Shown one piece after another: positions 12,831-21,049 of a stretch of DNA of 22,765 bases. The stretch is taken from assembly GCA_043818395.1 (NCBI GenBank), contig JBDRFZ010000025.1, forward strand, positions 1 to 22,765. Reading direction: 5' to 3'. The translations under genes and the position numbers were made by a program. Origin of the DNA: JBDRFZ01 sp043818395 (lineage in GTDB: Bacteria; Patescibacteriota; Patescibacteriia; 2-12-FULL-60-25). Within the stretch, counting starts at the first letter, position 1. Each line of letters begins with the position of its first letter. The notes below the pieces were generated by a model. That model saw only the letters and a program-made list of their open reading frames with translations. It did no database searches and was not told the origin of the DNA.

Positions 12831-15152
12831 TTACTTATACGCTTTTCGCAGCTCTATGCCGGTATAGAAATATTTTAGTATTTGATCGTAGGTATAACCA
12901 TCTGCGGCCATACCAAGCGCACCTGTCGCGCTTAATCCTACGCCATGGCCCCAAAGAGTCCTGCCTGCATCCCAAGGTACCGGTACTGACACAAGCCAGC
13001 CATACGGTCCACCACCCCAAACCTCTGTCCATGAACGTGTCCTGCCATCTGATCTTGAATAGTATGGTGTTATTGCCAGCTTGCCATCATAAGTAACAAT
13101 TTGGCCGCGGGTTGCATCTATGCCTGCAACAACGTTCCCGTCACGCGCTTCTGCACCGTAACCGCGATAAACCTGGTCGTATTTGGCATCCACCGTAAAA
13201 TATTCATCCGCATGTTTTGTACCGCGCTGTACGTGATACATAGCATAAGTCCGAGCCGCTGTAAGCAAAGCTTTTTGATATTCTAAAGGACTTGAATTCG
13301 AAGTTTCGGCCATACCCTTCAGATACCATTCAATTGGTAATTCATTTATAATCCAGACATTATCCGTGGCCGGAGTATAACGTAATTCTAATTTTCCTCT
13401 AAACTTATTATCGTTTGCGCCAGGTAGCCAGGATACCGGACGACTAAAATCCGTTAGTTCCAATGGCGATAAACCATCATCCGCCACGGCGACATAATAG
13501 CCGGAAGACTGCGTTGTACATCTAGGTCCCGATGCTTTCATGACCTTATTAGCGCGATCAAAAGAGACGGCTACAATTTCACCATTATTAAAACTACATA
13601 CCGTGCTTCCATTTTGTGTTAATTTGAACCCTCCACTCACAGCCCTAACTTCCATCCTGTCATCCGTAGTAACAAATAATCCGACGCGGATTATCGGCTC
13701 ATCAGGCAATGAAGCCAGATCTCCGTTTAAAGGCTGCGCATTAAAAGTAGTTCCTGGTGAAGAGACGCTCTGGTTCCCCGAGGTTGGCTCCGGTTCAATA
13801 TAACCATCAGCTGTAACTGTTATAGGAATTTCGATAATACCATCTTCTACCGCCTGATTATCGGCGACTAATTTAAACTTTGCGTTGTACGTACCTTTCT
13901 TAACCGGTGCTTTAAGGGTGAACCCAACAAATCCGATCTCGCCAGGTGCTGTGGTTTTATTAGATCTAGCGGCTTCTATAGTCGACAACCATGACTCATC
14001 ACGTACGCTAGAAAGCGTGCCCGTCAAAGCCGGTTCCACTGAAACAAACTGCACGGCCATTGATCCCCAAGCGACCGAACCTGTATTTTTAAATCCGTAA
14101 GTCAGAGCTAATCGTCCGTTGCCTGATAAGGTTATGTTGTTGGTTGATTTTAATAAAAGCGTTGCTTTATAAACACTGCTTTGCGCGCCAACGGACGAGA
14201 CGGCGTCTTCTCCTATGCCATTCGCTATCATTTCCCGGCTAGCGATTACACGGATGGGCAAAGTCACCACCGCTCCCTGAATCCAGGCCGTGTCTTCGGC
14301 CGCTAATTGAAAAGATTCATGAAAACTACCAGTTTGCTCCGGAGCTTTTAAAATCAAAGTAAAATGTCCGATCTGACCTGGTTTAACGCTTGTTTCAGTC
14401 ATTAAAACCGCTTGAAATTGGTTGCTCCATGACGGATCTTTAAAGGCACTTATCCTGTCACCTTTCCCCGTATACAAAGAAACATAACTCTTCCCGTCTT
14501 TTATCCAGGTCCTGGTCCCTGTATTTTTAAAAGCCAAAGCCGCTTTAACCTGACCGCCGGACTCCACCTGCCATTCAATACCTCCACTATCGACCAATAC
14601 GCCACTCCATTCGCCCGAAGATTCATTTGATGTTTGAGGTGCTGTTACGACATTTGAAATCACGGGTGTAACCGACATCAAAGATGCAGCTTGCACGACA
14701 AAGCTAATCGGCACAACCGAACCTTTAATCCATTGATTAGGACCGTATGATAATAAAAATCTTTCATTATATGTACCCGGTGTCTTTGGTGCTGTGATCA
14801 AAAAACTCGCCGAAGCAACTTGCCCCGGTTTAACCGAGGGTTGAGCGATTATGGCCGGCAGATCATCCTTAAGCCAGGAAGCATGACCTAATATAGATGA
14901 ATTGCCGTATAAATAAACCGCTGTTTTTGTTTTAGAGCCGATCCAGGTCTCGGTACCTACGTTTTTAAATTTCAATGTTATCTGCTTTATTTGTCCGGGG
15001 CCTAAAATAACCCGCGAAGCGACCACTTGCGCCGCATAAGTCTGAGTTGCAGCTTCTACGCCGACATTCGGAATCAAACCTCCAAAAATCATGGATGCGA
15101 TAACGGGCCAGCAAACCAGCCTTTTGCGAAAAGTTTGTTTTTTCATAAACAT
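12831..15152 (-). CDS. Secreted SpoIID/LytB-domain protein with three NBR1-like Ig domains
   Basis: 773 aa. Signal peptide 1-35 (MKKQTFRKRLV then a hydrophobic core ending GVEA). Three NBR1-like Ig repeats follow at about 36-155, 185-305 and 325-447, each with F-KN-GT-TW type cores (LKFKNVGTETWIG, LAFKNTGTRTWIK, YGFKNTGSVAWGS) and late GTY/GSF motifs. A Ser/Pro linker (about 450-475) leads to a SpoIID domain at 480-770: LPIEWYLKGMAE with the likely catalytic acid E616, ALLTAARTYAM, YYSRSDGRT, and WGHGVGLSATGA. SpoIID enzymes cleave glycan strands that lack stem peptides. Here no sporulation genes are seen, so wall remodelling is likelier. Unlike most genes here it has a strong Shine-Dalgarno, GGAGG (15165-15161), 8 nt before the ATG at 15152. 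Confidence 0.88.
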   Translation of the reverse strand: MFMKKQTFRKRLVCWPVIASMIFGGLIPNVGVEAATQTYAAQVVASRVILGPGQIKQITLKFKNVGTETWIGSKTKTAVYLYGNSSILGHASWLKDDLPAIIAQPSVKPGQVASASFLITAPKTPGTYNERFLLSYGPNQWIKGSVVPISFVVQAASLMSVTPVISNVVTAPQTSNESSGEWSGVLVDSGGIEWQVESGGQVKAALAFKNTGTRTWIKDGKSYVSLYTGKGDRISAFKDPSWSNQFQAVLMTETSVKPGQIGHFTLILKAPEQTGSFHESFQLAAEDTAWIQGAVVTLPIRVIASREMIANGIGEDAVSSVGAQSSVYKATLLLKSTNNITLSGNGRLALTYGFKNTGSVAWGSMAVQFVSVEPALTGTLSSVRDESWLSTIEAARSNKTTAPGEIGFVGFTLKAPVKKGTYNAKFKLVADNQAVEDGIIEIPITVTADGYIEPEPTSGNQSVSSPGTTFNAQPLNGDLASLPDEPIIRVGLFVTTDDRMEVRAVSGGFKLTQNGSTVCSFNNGEIVAVSFDRANKVMKASGPRCTTQSSGYYVAVADDGLSPLELTDFSRPVSWLPGANDNKFRGKLELRYTPATDNVWIINELPIEWYLKGMAETSNSSPLEYQKALLTAARTYAMYHVQRGTKHADEYFTVDAKYDQVYRGYGAEARDGNVVAGIDATRGQIVTYDGKLAITPYYSRSDGRTRSWTEVWGGGPYGWLVSVPVPWDAGRTLWGHGVGLSATGALGMAADGYTYDQILKYFYTGIELRKAYK

Positions 15153-15274
15153 TTATTTTACCTCCAGAATAATTTACCGTTTAATCCGTCTCTTGTTAAC
15201 CAACATAACATTTTTTTGCTAAGTAGTCATCCCAACCCTTTATTAAGCGCATATTTCGTGTAAGAATTGCCTGC

Positions 15275-16729
15275 ATGAGCACGGCTCGAGTAATTGCCTG
15301 GAATACAGGCGTACAAATCATAGGAAAAATAGTTTCTACTACTTTAGGAGTCATTATTATCGGCATGATGACCCGATATCTGGGGCAGGATGGTTTTGGT
15401 ATTTATTCTGCAGCCAGCGCTTATTTCCAGGTATTTGCCATCATGCTGGATCTTGGTTTGAACATCATGCTCGTTCAGATGCTGGGTGAAAAACAAGGAG
15501 ATCGTGATTATGAAAAACGCGCCGTCAGCGCCACCTTCACTTTGCGCGTTGTGACTGCAGCTATTTTAATTGGCTCAGCCCCTTTTCTTGGCCTGATTTT
15601 TTATAAAAATCCTTTGCATCAAATAGTGCTGTTCGCCATCATGGGTTCGTTTTTCTTTACGGCTTTAAATCAGATTGTTATCGGCGTCCAGCAAAGATTT
15701 TTAAAGATGCACATCGTGGCTATTTCCGAAGTCGCCGGCCGCTTGGTACTTTTATTCGGACTCCTTATTGCCCGAAATATGGGATGGGGTCTGACCAGAA
15801 TAGTTATTTTCGTTTCACTGGGCGGGTTTGTTAATTTTGCCATAAACACGCTGGTTGCCAAACGCTATGCTTCTTTCAGTTGGAATTGGGACGTAAAATT
15901 CTGGCGCGTACTTTTACGAAGATCTTGGCCCATCGGCTTATCAATTATTTTTAATCTTTTGTATTTCAAATCAGATACTTTGATCCTCTCTTGGGTCAGG
16001 CCATATAGCGAAGTCGGTATATACGGTGCCGCTTACCGCGTTTTAGAAATTCTGGTCTCACTGCCTTTTATGTATACGGGTGTTGTCTTGCCGCTCTTAG
16101 CTAATTCCTGGGCCACTAAAAATTTCCATCGGTTTAATCTTTTACTCAAGCATTCTTATGTGGCCATGGCCATGCTCGTCGCGCCCATGGTTGCCGGCTC
16201 GCTTGTTTTGGGGCGACAGGTCATGATCATGATTGCAGGTAGTGACTTTGCTCTTTCCGGCGATATTCTTAAAATCCTGATTTTTGCCGTGGCTATCATT
16301 TATTTCGGCACAGTTTCTTCACATGTAATCGTTGCTCTGGATGCACAATTAAAAATGATGCCGGTTTACATCGCAACCTCCGTCGTAACCGTAGTCGGTT
16401 ATATTTTATTCATTCCGCAATATGGCATGTGGGCTGCGGCTTGGCTGACTGTATTCTCCGAAGCCTGCGTGGCCTTGGGCGCAACTTTAATTTCTCTCAA
16501 GATCGCAAAAACATCCTTGCTCTGGTCACCGATATTCAAAAGCATCCTGGCTGCCGTGGCCATGGGGTTGCTAATCCAGCCAATTAAAAATCTCTGGCTC
16601 CCCATTCCGATTTTAGCCGGCGCTGTTATTTATCCGATTCTCATTCTTGCAACCGGTGCGCTCTCCAAAGAAACTCTCAAAGAACTCCTCGCTTTCCGTC
16701 GCGGCACGCCTACGGCGGATGTAACGTAA
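15275..16729 (+). CDS. Polysaccharide/lipid-linked oligosaccharide flippase (Wzx/MATE-like, MOP superfamily)
   Basis: 484 aa, polytopic with about 12-14 transmembrane helices. The N-terminus (ARVIAWNTGVQIIGKIVSTT, then GMMTRYLGQDGFGIYSAASA) is the standard start of polysaccharide-biosynthesis flippases, and DLGLNIMLVQMLGEK and KSDTLILSWVRPYSEVGIYG are family hallmarks. It should move undecaprenyl-linked sugar units across the membrane. It is followed after 6 nt by an O-antigen ligase-like gene, forming a two-gene envelope operon. Divergent from the SpoIID-like gene with 122 bp between, where TGTAAGAAT about 10 nt upstream of the ATG is a possible extended -10. MurJ is a less likely alternative given the sequence style and the ligase partner. 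Confidence 0.85.
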   Translation: MSTARVIAWNTGVQIIGKIVSTTLGVIIIGMMTRYLGQDGFGIYSAASAYFQVFAIMLDLGLNIMLVQMLGEKQGDRDYEKRAVSATFTLRVVTAAILIGSAPFLGLIFYKNPLHQIVLFAIMGSFFFTALNQIVIGVQQRFLKMHIVAISEVAGRLVLLFGLLIARNMGWGLTRIVIFVSLGGFVNFAINTLVAKRYASFSWNWDVKFWRVLLRRSWPIGLSIIFNLLYFKSDTLILSWVRPYSEVGIYGAAYRVLEILVSLPFMYTGVVLPLLANSWATKNFHRFNLLLKHSYVAMAMLVAPMVAGSLVLGRQVMIMIAGSDFALSGDILKILIFAVAIIYFGTVSSHVIVALDAQLKMMPVYIATSVVTVVGYILFIPQYGMWAAAWLTVFSEACVALGATLISLKIAKTSLLWSPIFKSILAAVAMGLLIQPIKNLWLPIPILAGAVIYPILILATGALSKETLKELLAFRRGTPTADVT

Positions 16730-16735
16730 AAACAA

Positions 16736-17962
16736 ATGACCATTATTTTAATTTTTGTCTCCCTGGCCTGGGGCTTATTCGCCTGGAAAAAACCGACTAA
16801 CGCCGTTCTTTGGTTTCCCATTCTTCTCCCAACCTATGTACTACGAGGAAACATCGGCCCATTCCCTACCACGCTCTTGGAACTAACTCTTTTGGCCATG
16901 CTCCTCGGAGTTACCATAGCTCAAGGAAAAACCGTTTGGCTTTCGGGTTTAAAAAAAATTAAACCATGGTTCGTACCTGTTCTATTTTGGGTGGCGGTGA
17001 CCGTCCTTTCGATTTTTGTAGCTCCGAATCATATCGCGGCGCTCGGACTCTGGCGCGCCTATGTCCTCGAGCCTTTGCTCTATTTCATCCTGCTTAAAGC
17101 GACCTTAAGACACGAAGAAGACCGACGTGTACTAGTGCGTTCGCTAGTCATAATAATGACGATTGTCGCGGTCTGGGCTATTTTCCAATTTGTGACCAAT
17201 ATCGGAATTCCTCATCCCTGGGACGTAGAAATTCTGAAACGCCGCGCCACCGGACCTTTTCCTTTTCCTAATGCGCTCTCCCTTTTCGCAGCCCCGATCG
17301 CCGCTTTGTGTTTCGGTACTGCCGCATTTGTGAAAAAAGACGCTGTATCAGCAAAAGACCTTCGTCTATCTTGGATCGGTTTTGCGGCTGGCCTGATTGC
17401 CACGCTCCTCGCTAAAAGCGTAGGTGGAACTTTGGCCATTCTGACCGCTGTTTTTGTAACACTAATTTGGAAAAAACGCACCCGTTTCTTAACTTTAATC
17501 GCGACCGGCATCACCGTCATTACGATTTTACTAATACCTACTTTAAGGACTCCTATAATTCACAACCTGTCCTTTCAAGACTGGTCAGGTAAAGTGCGGC
17601 TCATTATTTGGAATGAATCCTGGAACATGCTAAAAGATCGCCCGATCTTTGGCGCCGGTCTTGGCGCTTATCCCGAAGTTATAAAGCCATATCACAAAGC
17701 AACATTTATAGAAATTTTCCAATATCCGCATAATATTATTTTAAATCTTTGGAGTGAAACCGGCCTGCTCGGCATTCTGGCCTTTGCTCTCATCATCATC
17801 ACCTGGTTTCGTCTTTCTCTTAAGCCCGCCTCATCGCTCACAGTTCACCGTTCACTTTTTATCCTTCCCCTTATCGCCATCTTGATCCAGGGATTAGTTG
17901 ATGTACCTTACTTCAAAAACGACCTGGCGATTTTATTCTGGATTTTCGCGGCTTTAATTTGA
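16736..17962 (+). CDS. O-antigen ligase/polymerase-like membrane protein (Wzy_C family)
   Basis: 408 aa with about 10-12 hydrophobic helices and one large extracytoplasmic loop near residues 280-340. The Wzy_C signature is clear: GKVRLIIWNESWNMLKDRPI, FGAGLGAYPEVI and QYPHNIILNLWSETGLLG, with H332 the conserved loop histidine. RATGPFPFPNALSLF around 185 fits the family RxxG-FxxPN motif. Such proteins transfer or polymerise undecaprenyl-linked glycans onto lipid or protein acceptors. It begins 6 nt after the flippase stop and is surely co-transcribed. Glycosyltransferases that build the unit are not in this window. It ends 12 bp from the convergent HEAT transporter gene, with no terminator seen. 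Ligase versus polymerase cannot be decided. Confidence 0.85.
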   Translation: MTIILIFVSLAWGLFAWKKPTNAVLWFPILLPTYVLRGNIGPFPTTLLELTLLAMLLGVTIAQGKTVWLSGLKKIKPWFVPVLFWVAVTVLSIFVAPNHIAALGLWRAYVLEPLLYFILLKATLRHEEDRRVLVRSLVIIMTIVAVWAIFQFVTNIGIPHPWDVEILKRRATGPFPFPNALSLFAAPIAALCFGTAAFVKKDAVSAKDLRLSWIGFAAGLIATLLAKSVGGTLAILTAVFVTLIWKKRTRFLTLIATGITVITILLIPTLRTPIIHNLSFQDWSGKVRLIIWNESWNMLKDRPIFGAGLGAYPEVIKPYHKATFIEIFQYPHNIILNLWSETGLLGILAFALIIITWFRLSLKPASSLTVHRSLFILPLIAILIQGLVDVPYFKNDLAILFWIFAALI

Positions 17963-17973
17963 CCAAAACAAAA

Positions 17974-20718
17974 TTAACTTTTTAATTTCTCTTTCGATCG
18001 AAGCCGATTTCCTGGGATACGAACGGGTGGAAAAAGCTCCGGGCGGAACTTGCAAATTACGGATATGAGTTCCGATGGAGCATAATGCTGCTTCATGATT
18101 TGCCGATCAGACACTTTTGTAATCTCACCGAGCGTAAACGCACCATCCGGCAAATCCGGATCGCCGGCGTTACCGATAATGATTGTGCCGGCCTCAACGT
18201 GCGCCGCCGCGTCAACCGAACTAGTCTGGATGCCTTTAGCGAGCAGAGCGACACTGGCCATTTCACGCCACGGTGAATCCATTCGCATGAGTACGGCTTT
18301 CCCGCGGACTGAAGGCAGTTTCGTTTCGGTCAGGGCGGATTCGATCTTCCGTCGGTCTTCCATGGATTCCGGGGCCTGATAATAGGCTAGGAGTGAGATG
18401 AGGCAGGCCTTCGGAATGTCGATCATCCGTACGCGCAACGGCTCGCTGACAGGCAGATTGGCAGGGTAATGCAGATGGTATTTATGAACGAGCGAGCGGA
18501 TGCGACGCTGCTGCAACAATGGAACATCCCGATGGAATTCCAGACGTTGGATTTCGTGCGTCTCTTCTGCCGTACCTTGACGGAGCGTCCGCTCAATTTC
18601 CGCCACCCCTGATTCATCCCCGAGCTTAAGGAGACTGCCGGCGGCCGTCAGGCGAATGTTATTCTTTTTTGATTGCAATGCCTTGACGGGGATCTCGCGC
18701 CGGTCCTTCAGATGCAAGACTCCGATCAGATACAGACCTTGTCGATATTTTTCGGACTCGGCAGGGGCGCGAAGCAGATCATCGATGTTATTTTCCAGTG
18801 ACGATTCCCGTTCCCATGGAAATTGCCATACGGCCGCCACGGCCTGGGCGCGCAAGTCGAGGTTCGCATCAGAAAGAAACGGCTTGACGTAATCGATGAT
18901 GGCCGGGTCATTGAACTGACGCAGACTATGCAGGGCGCCGTGGCGGATTTCCGGCTTCTGATCCTGCAGACAGGAAACGATAAGCGGGATGATATCCGGA
19001 TCGCGCAAGACGATAAGCGCTTCAAGGATTTCGTTGACCGTTTCAGGCGAATTTCTTTCTTTGCGAAAAACGTCATGCAGCTTCGCGATCATCACGAACC
19101 GTGAAAAACCGCTTTCGCGCAACTGCTCCGGAAGGTAACGGAAAGATTTGAGGGTCCTGATGGCTTCGATCCGTAATTCGGGAGACCGATGATTAAGCAA
19201 GCGGCTCACGACCCTGAGAATCGAAGCATCCTCGATGGCGGCGACAGTTCGGAGGGAGGCGATTCGGAGCGCCGTCGGTTCGACTTCGTCGCGGATGACA
19301 TCCAGGATCGCACCCAGGTGGTGATCTTTCATGAAACGGAATTCGGCCATGGTTTCCATCGCTCGTAATCGCGTCTTGATATCGCCTTGCTGTAAGCTGT
19401 TAAGCAAAACCGAAGGATATGATCTACGCAACCGCACCGTAAAAAACAGGCGAATCAACAGGAAGAAGAGGGCGAACGATCCTAAGATGCGTATGATGTT
19501 CTCCGCACTGCCATGTCGGTAAAATATTGTCAGGCCGGCTACTACAGCGCTTCCCACCAGACCTCCGATCATCGTCATCTTACCATTCAACCACGACCAT
19601 GCTTGATTTCTCTGATAGTCGCTCATGCCTCCCAGCATGATGTAGTAGGCGGCTTGTTGGAGCTGGATGGCGATATCCCGGTAATAGACAGAGAGAATAA
19701 CCACCGGAAAGGCTGGAACGATGATCGTGGCAATCACGCCGGTCATGACCACGAGCGGCGGCACGAACATGTTTATCGTCATCCCGTAGCGTTTAATAAG
19801 AACTCGCTGGATACTATTAATGAAAACCAGGGAACTCAGACTCAAGAGGGCGGTATACCATCCGATGAACGAGTTTAATTCCCCCTCAGAAGTGTATTGC
19901 ACGTCCGCGGCAACGATGAACTGATAACCGAAGATCCTAGAGAAGATCATGGAGAGCCCGACGATGAATCCCAAGGCATAGAGAAAACGAAGTGTGCGGG
20001 GATTCTGAAAATATTTGGAAAGACCTCTCCCGTGCAGGCTCTTTCTGTTCTTTTGTTCGGCCTCAATGAATGACGCGGACGGTTCCTGCTTGCCCATTTC
20101 TTTTCGAAGCGCCGCGTAAAATGGTGCGGTAACCGCCACTGCGACTACCACTAATAAAAACAGCGTCGTGGAACTCACCTTCTCGGCAAGGATGCCGAGA
20201 ACCAGTCCGGCAATGAACGTACTCACGGCCATGATGCTCTCGAGTAACGGTTGCATACGTTGCAGCTGTTCGATATTGAACAGTTCGGCCGCCATGATGT
20301 ATAGCTTGTCCAGCGCGCCGACCATGGCTACGCCATTAACCAAAAGCCCAAAGGCCACGAACACGAACATCGGAATCGGGCCGGAACGGACGGAAAAAAA
20401 TTGCTGGCCCAGAGCCAGAATGAGAACGCCAAAAAAAGCCGTAAATGCGAACAACAAACTTTGTTCCAGGGACCTCCATCGCCGCAGCCATTTCATACTT
20501 ATCCATCCGCCGATAACAAGCGAAACAGAACTGAAAATATAAAAATAGGGAAGGAATTCGACGCCGGACCGTTTGACGAGCATGGATTGCAACAAACTCC
20601 ACAGAAAAACATTGGCGCCGGACAGAAAAAAAACACCTCCGGAGAGCATCAAGAGCCACGATCGTTCGGATTCTTCGATGCGGAACCACTGTCTGACGTT
20701 GATTAGCGTGCTTCTCAT
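17974..20718 (-). CDS. 12-TM nucleotide-transporter-like (NTT/MFS) protein with cytosolic HEAT repeats
   Basis: 914 aa. Residues about 15-430 form about 12 transmembrane helices in two sets of six. SGANVFLWSLLQSMLVKRSG, FLPYFYIFSSVSLVIGG and WYTALLSLSSLVFINSIQRV resemble the ATP/ADP translocase-like (NTT) branch of MFS. Residues about 440-735 are HEAT/PBS-lyase-like repeats (TRLRAMETMAEF, LRIASLRTVAAIED, LRIEAIRTLKSF, IRHGALHSLRQFND, LRAQAVAAVWQF). Residues about 740-914 form an unrecognised alpha/beta region. NTT proteins with HEAT regions are known in parasites and predators that import nucleotides; a similar role in a host-dependent cell is plausible but the substrate is unproven. GC content and codon style look richer than neighbours at 7.7-9.4 kb. 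No Shine-Dalgarno precedes the ATG. Confidence 0.72.
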   Translation of the reverse strand: MRSTLINVRQWFRIEESERSWLLMLSGGVFFLSGANVFLWSLLQSMLVKRSGVEFLPYFYIFSSVSLVIGGWISMKWLRRWRSLEQSLLFAFTAFFGVLILALGQQFFSVRSGPIPMFVFVAFGLLVNGVAMVGALDKLYIMAAELFNIEQLQRMQPLLESIMAVSTFIAGLVLGILAEKVSSTTLFLLVVVAVAVTAPFYAALRKEMGKQEPSASFIEAEQKNRKSLHGRGLSKYFQNPRTLRFLYALGFIVGLSMIFSRIFGYQFIVAADVQYTSEGELNSFIGWYTALLSLSSLVFINSIQRVLIKRYGMTINMFVPPLVVMTGVIATIIVPAFPVVILSVYYRDIAIQLQQAAYYIMLGGMSDYQRNQAWSWLNGKMTMIGGLVGSAVVAGLTIFYRHGSAENIIRILGSFALFFLLIRLFFTVRLRRSYPSVLLNSLQQGDIKTRLRAMETMAEFRFMKDHHLGAILDVIRDEVEPTALRIASLRTVAAIEDASILRVVSRLLNHRSPELRIEAIRTLKSFRYLPEQLRESGFSRFVMIAKLHDVFRKERNSPETVNEILEALIVLRDPDIIPLIVSCLQDQKPEIRHGALHSLRQFNDPAIIDYVKPFLSDANLDLRAQAVAAVWQFPWERESSLENNIDDLLRAPAESEKYRQGLYLIGVLHLKDRREIPVKALQSKKNNIRLTAAGSLLKLGDESGVAEIERTLRQGTAEETHEIQRLEFHRDVPLLQQRRIRSLVHKYHLHYPANLPVSEPLRVRMIDIPKACLISLLAYYQAPESMEDRRKIESALTETKLPSVRGKAVLMRMDSPWREMASVALLAKGIQTSSVDAAAHVEAGTIIIGNAGDPDLPDGAFTLGEITKVSDRQIMKQHYAPSELISVICKFRPELFPPVRIPGNRLRSKEKLKS

Positions 20719-20812
20719 GATATTTTTTTACTTCGAATCACTGCGGACTCTGATCACATGGCACGCTATTGTCATGCCTTGTTTTCAGTTATTCCAGGCA
20801 ATGCTCCGAAGT

Positions 20813-20886
20813 AAAAAGTCCAAACGCGCATCGACACCATTTTCCGTTCAACATAAAAAAATCGACGTCGCGTTTGGACTTTTTTT
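20813..20886. terminator. Bidirectional terminator with 16-bp perfect stem
   Basis: AAAAAGTCCAAACGCG (20813-20828) is the exact complement of CGCGTTTGGACTTTTT (20869-20884). The 40-nt loop holds a further TCGA/TCGA pair (20831-20834, 20862-20865). T runs follow on both strands. It ends the small basic-protein transcript on the minus strand, 95 nt ahead of the HEAT transporter start. Confidence 0.75.
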
Positions 20887-20896
20887 GCCGCATTTT

Positions 20897-20983
20897 TTAT
20901 GCTCTCTTCTTACTGACTCTTTTTCGAGCTTTCTTTTGGATGCGGGTACCCTTCCTGGTACTCTTTCTGGATTCTTTTCTCAT
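20897..20983 (-). CDS. 28-aa, extremely basic small protein, unknown family
   Basis: A complete miniature gene. The reading frame begins MRKESRKSTRKG and ends VSKKRA followed by TAA; 15 of 28 residues are Lys or Arg and only one is acidic. Directly upstream is AAAGGAGGTGAT (20998-20987), a perfect 12-nt complement to the 16S rRNA tail with a 7-nt gap from GGAGG to the ATG, the strongest ribosome site in the window. An extended -10, TGATATAAT, lies at 21046-21038, and a strong terminator follows at 20886-20813. Size and charge recall tiny ribosomal proteins such as bTHX or the AURKAIP1/COX24 type, but I see no clear match to either; a nucleic-acid-binding role is the natural guess. It sits between the M16 protease and HEAT transporter genes. 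Confidence 0.7.
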   Translation of the reverse strand: MRKESRKSTRKGTRIQKKARKRVSKKRA

Positions 20984-20986
20984 ATT

Positions 20987-20998
20987 ATCACCTCCTTT
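20987..20998 (-). promoter_or_regulatory. Perfect 12-nt Shine-Dalgarno of the small basic gene
   Basis: AAAGGAGGTGAT on the minus strand. It decides the start at 20983 and stands out because most genes here lack any such site. Confidence 0.85.
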
Positions 20999-21037
20999 CG
21001 AAATACACGGCGACAATCGCTACCGTATAATTTTAAC

Positions 21038-21046
21038 ATTATATCA
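21038..21046 (-). promoter_or_regulatory. Extended -10 of the small basic gene
   Basis: TGATATAAT on the minus strand, overlapping the region just after the M16 stop at 21050. Transcription would start near 21031, leaving a leader of roughly 48 nt that contains the Shine-Dalgarno. Confidence 0.6.
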
Positions 21047-21049
21047 AAT

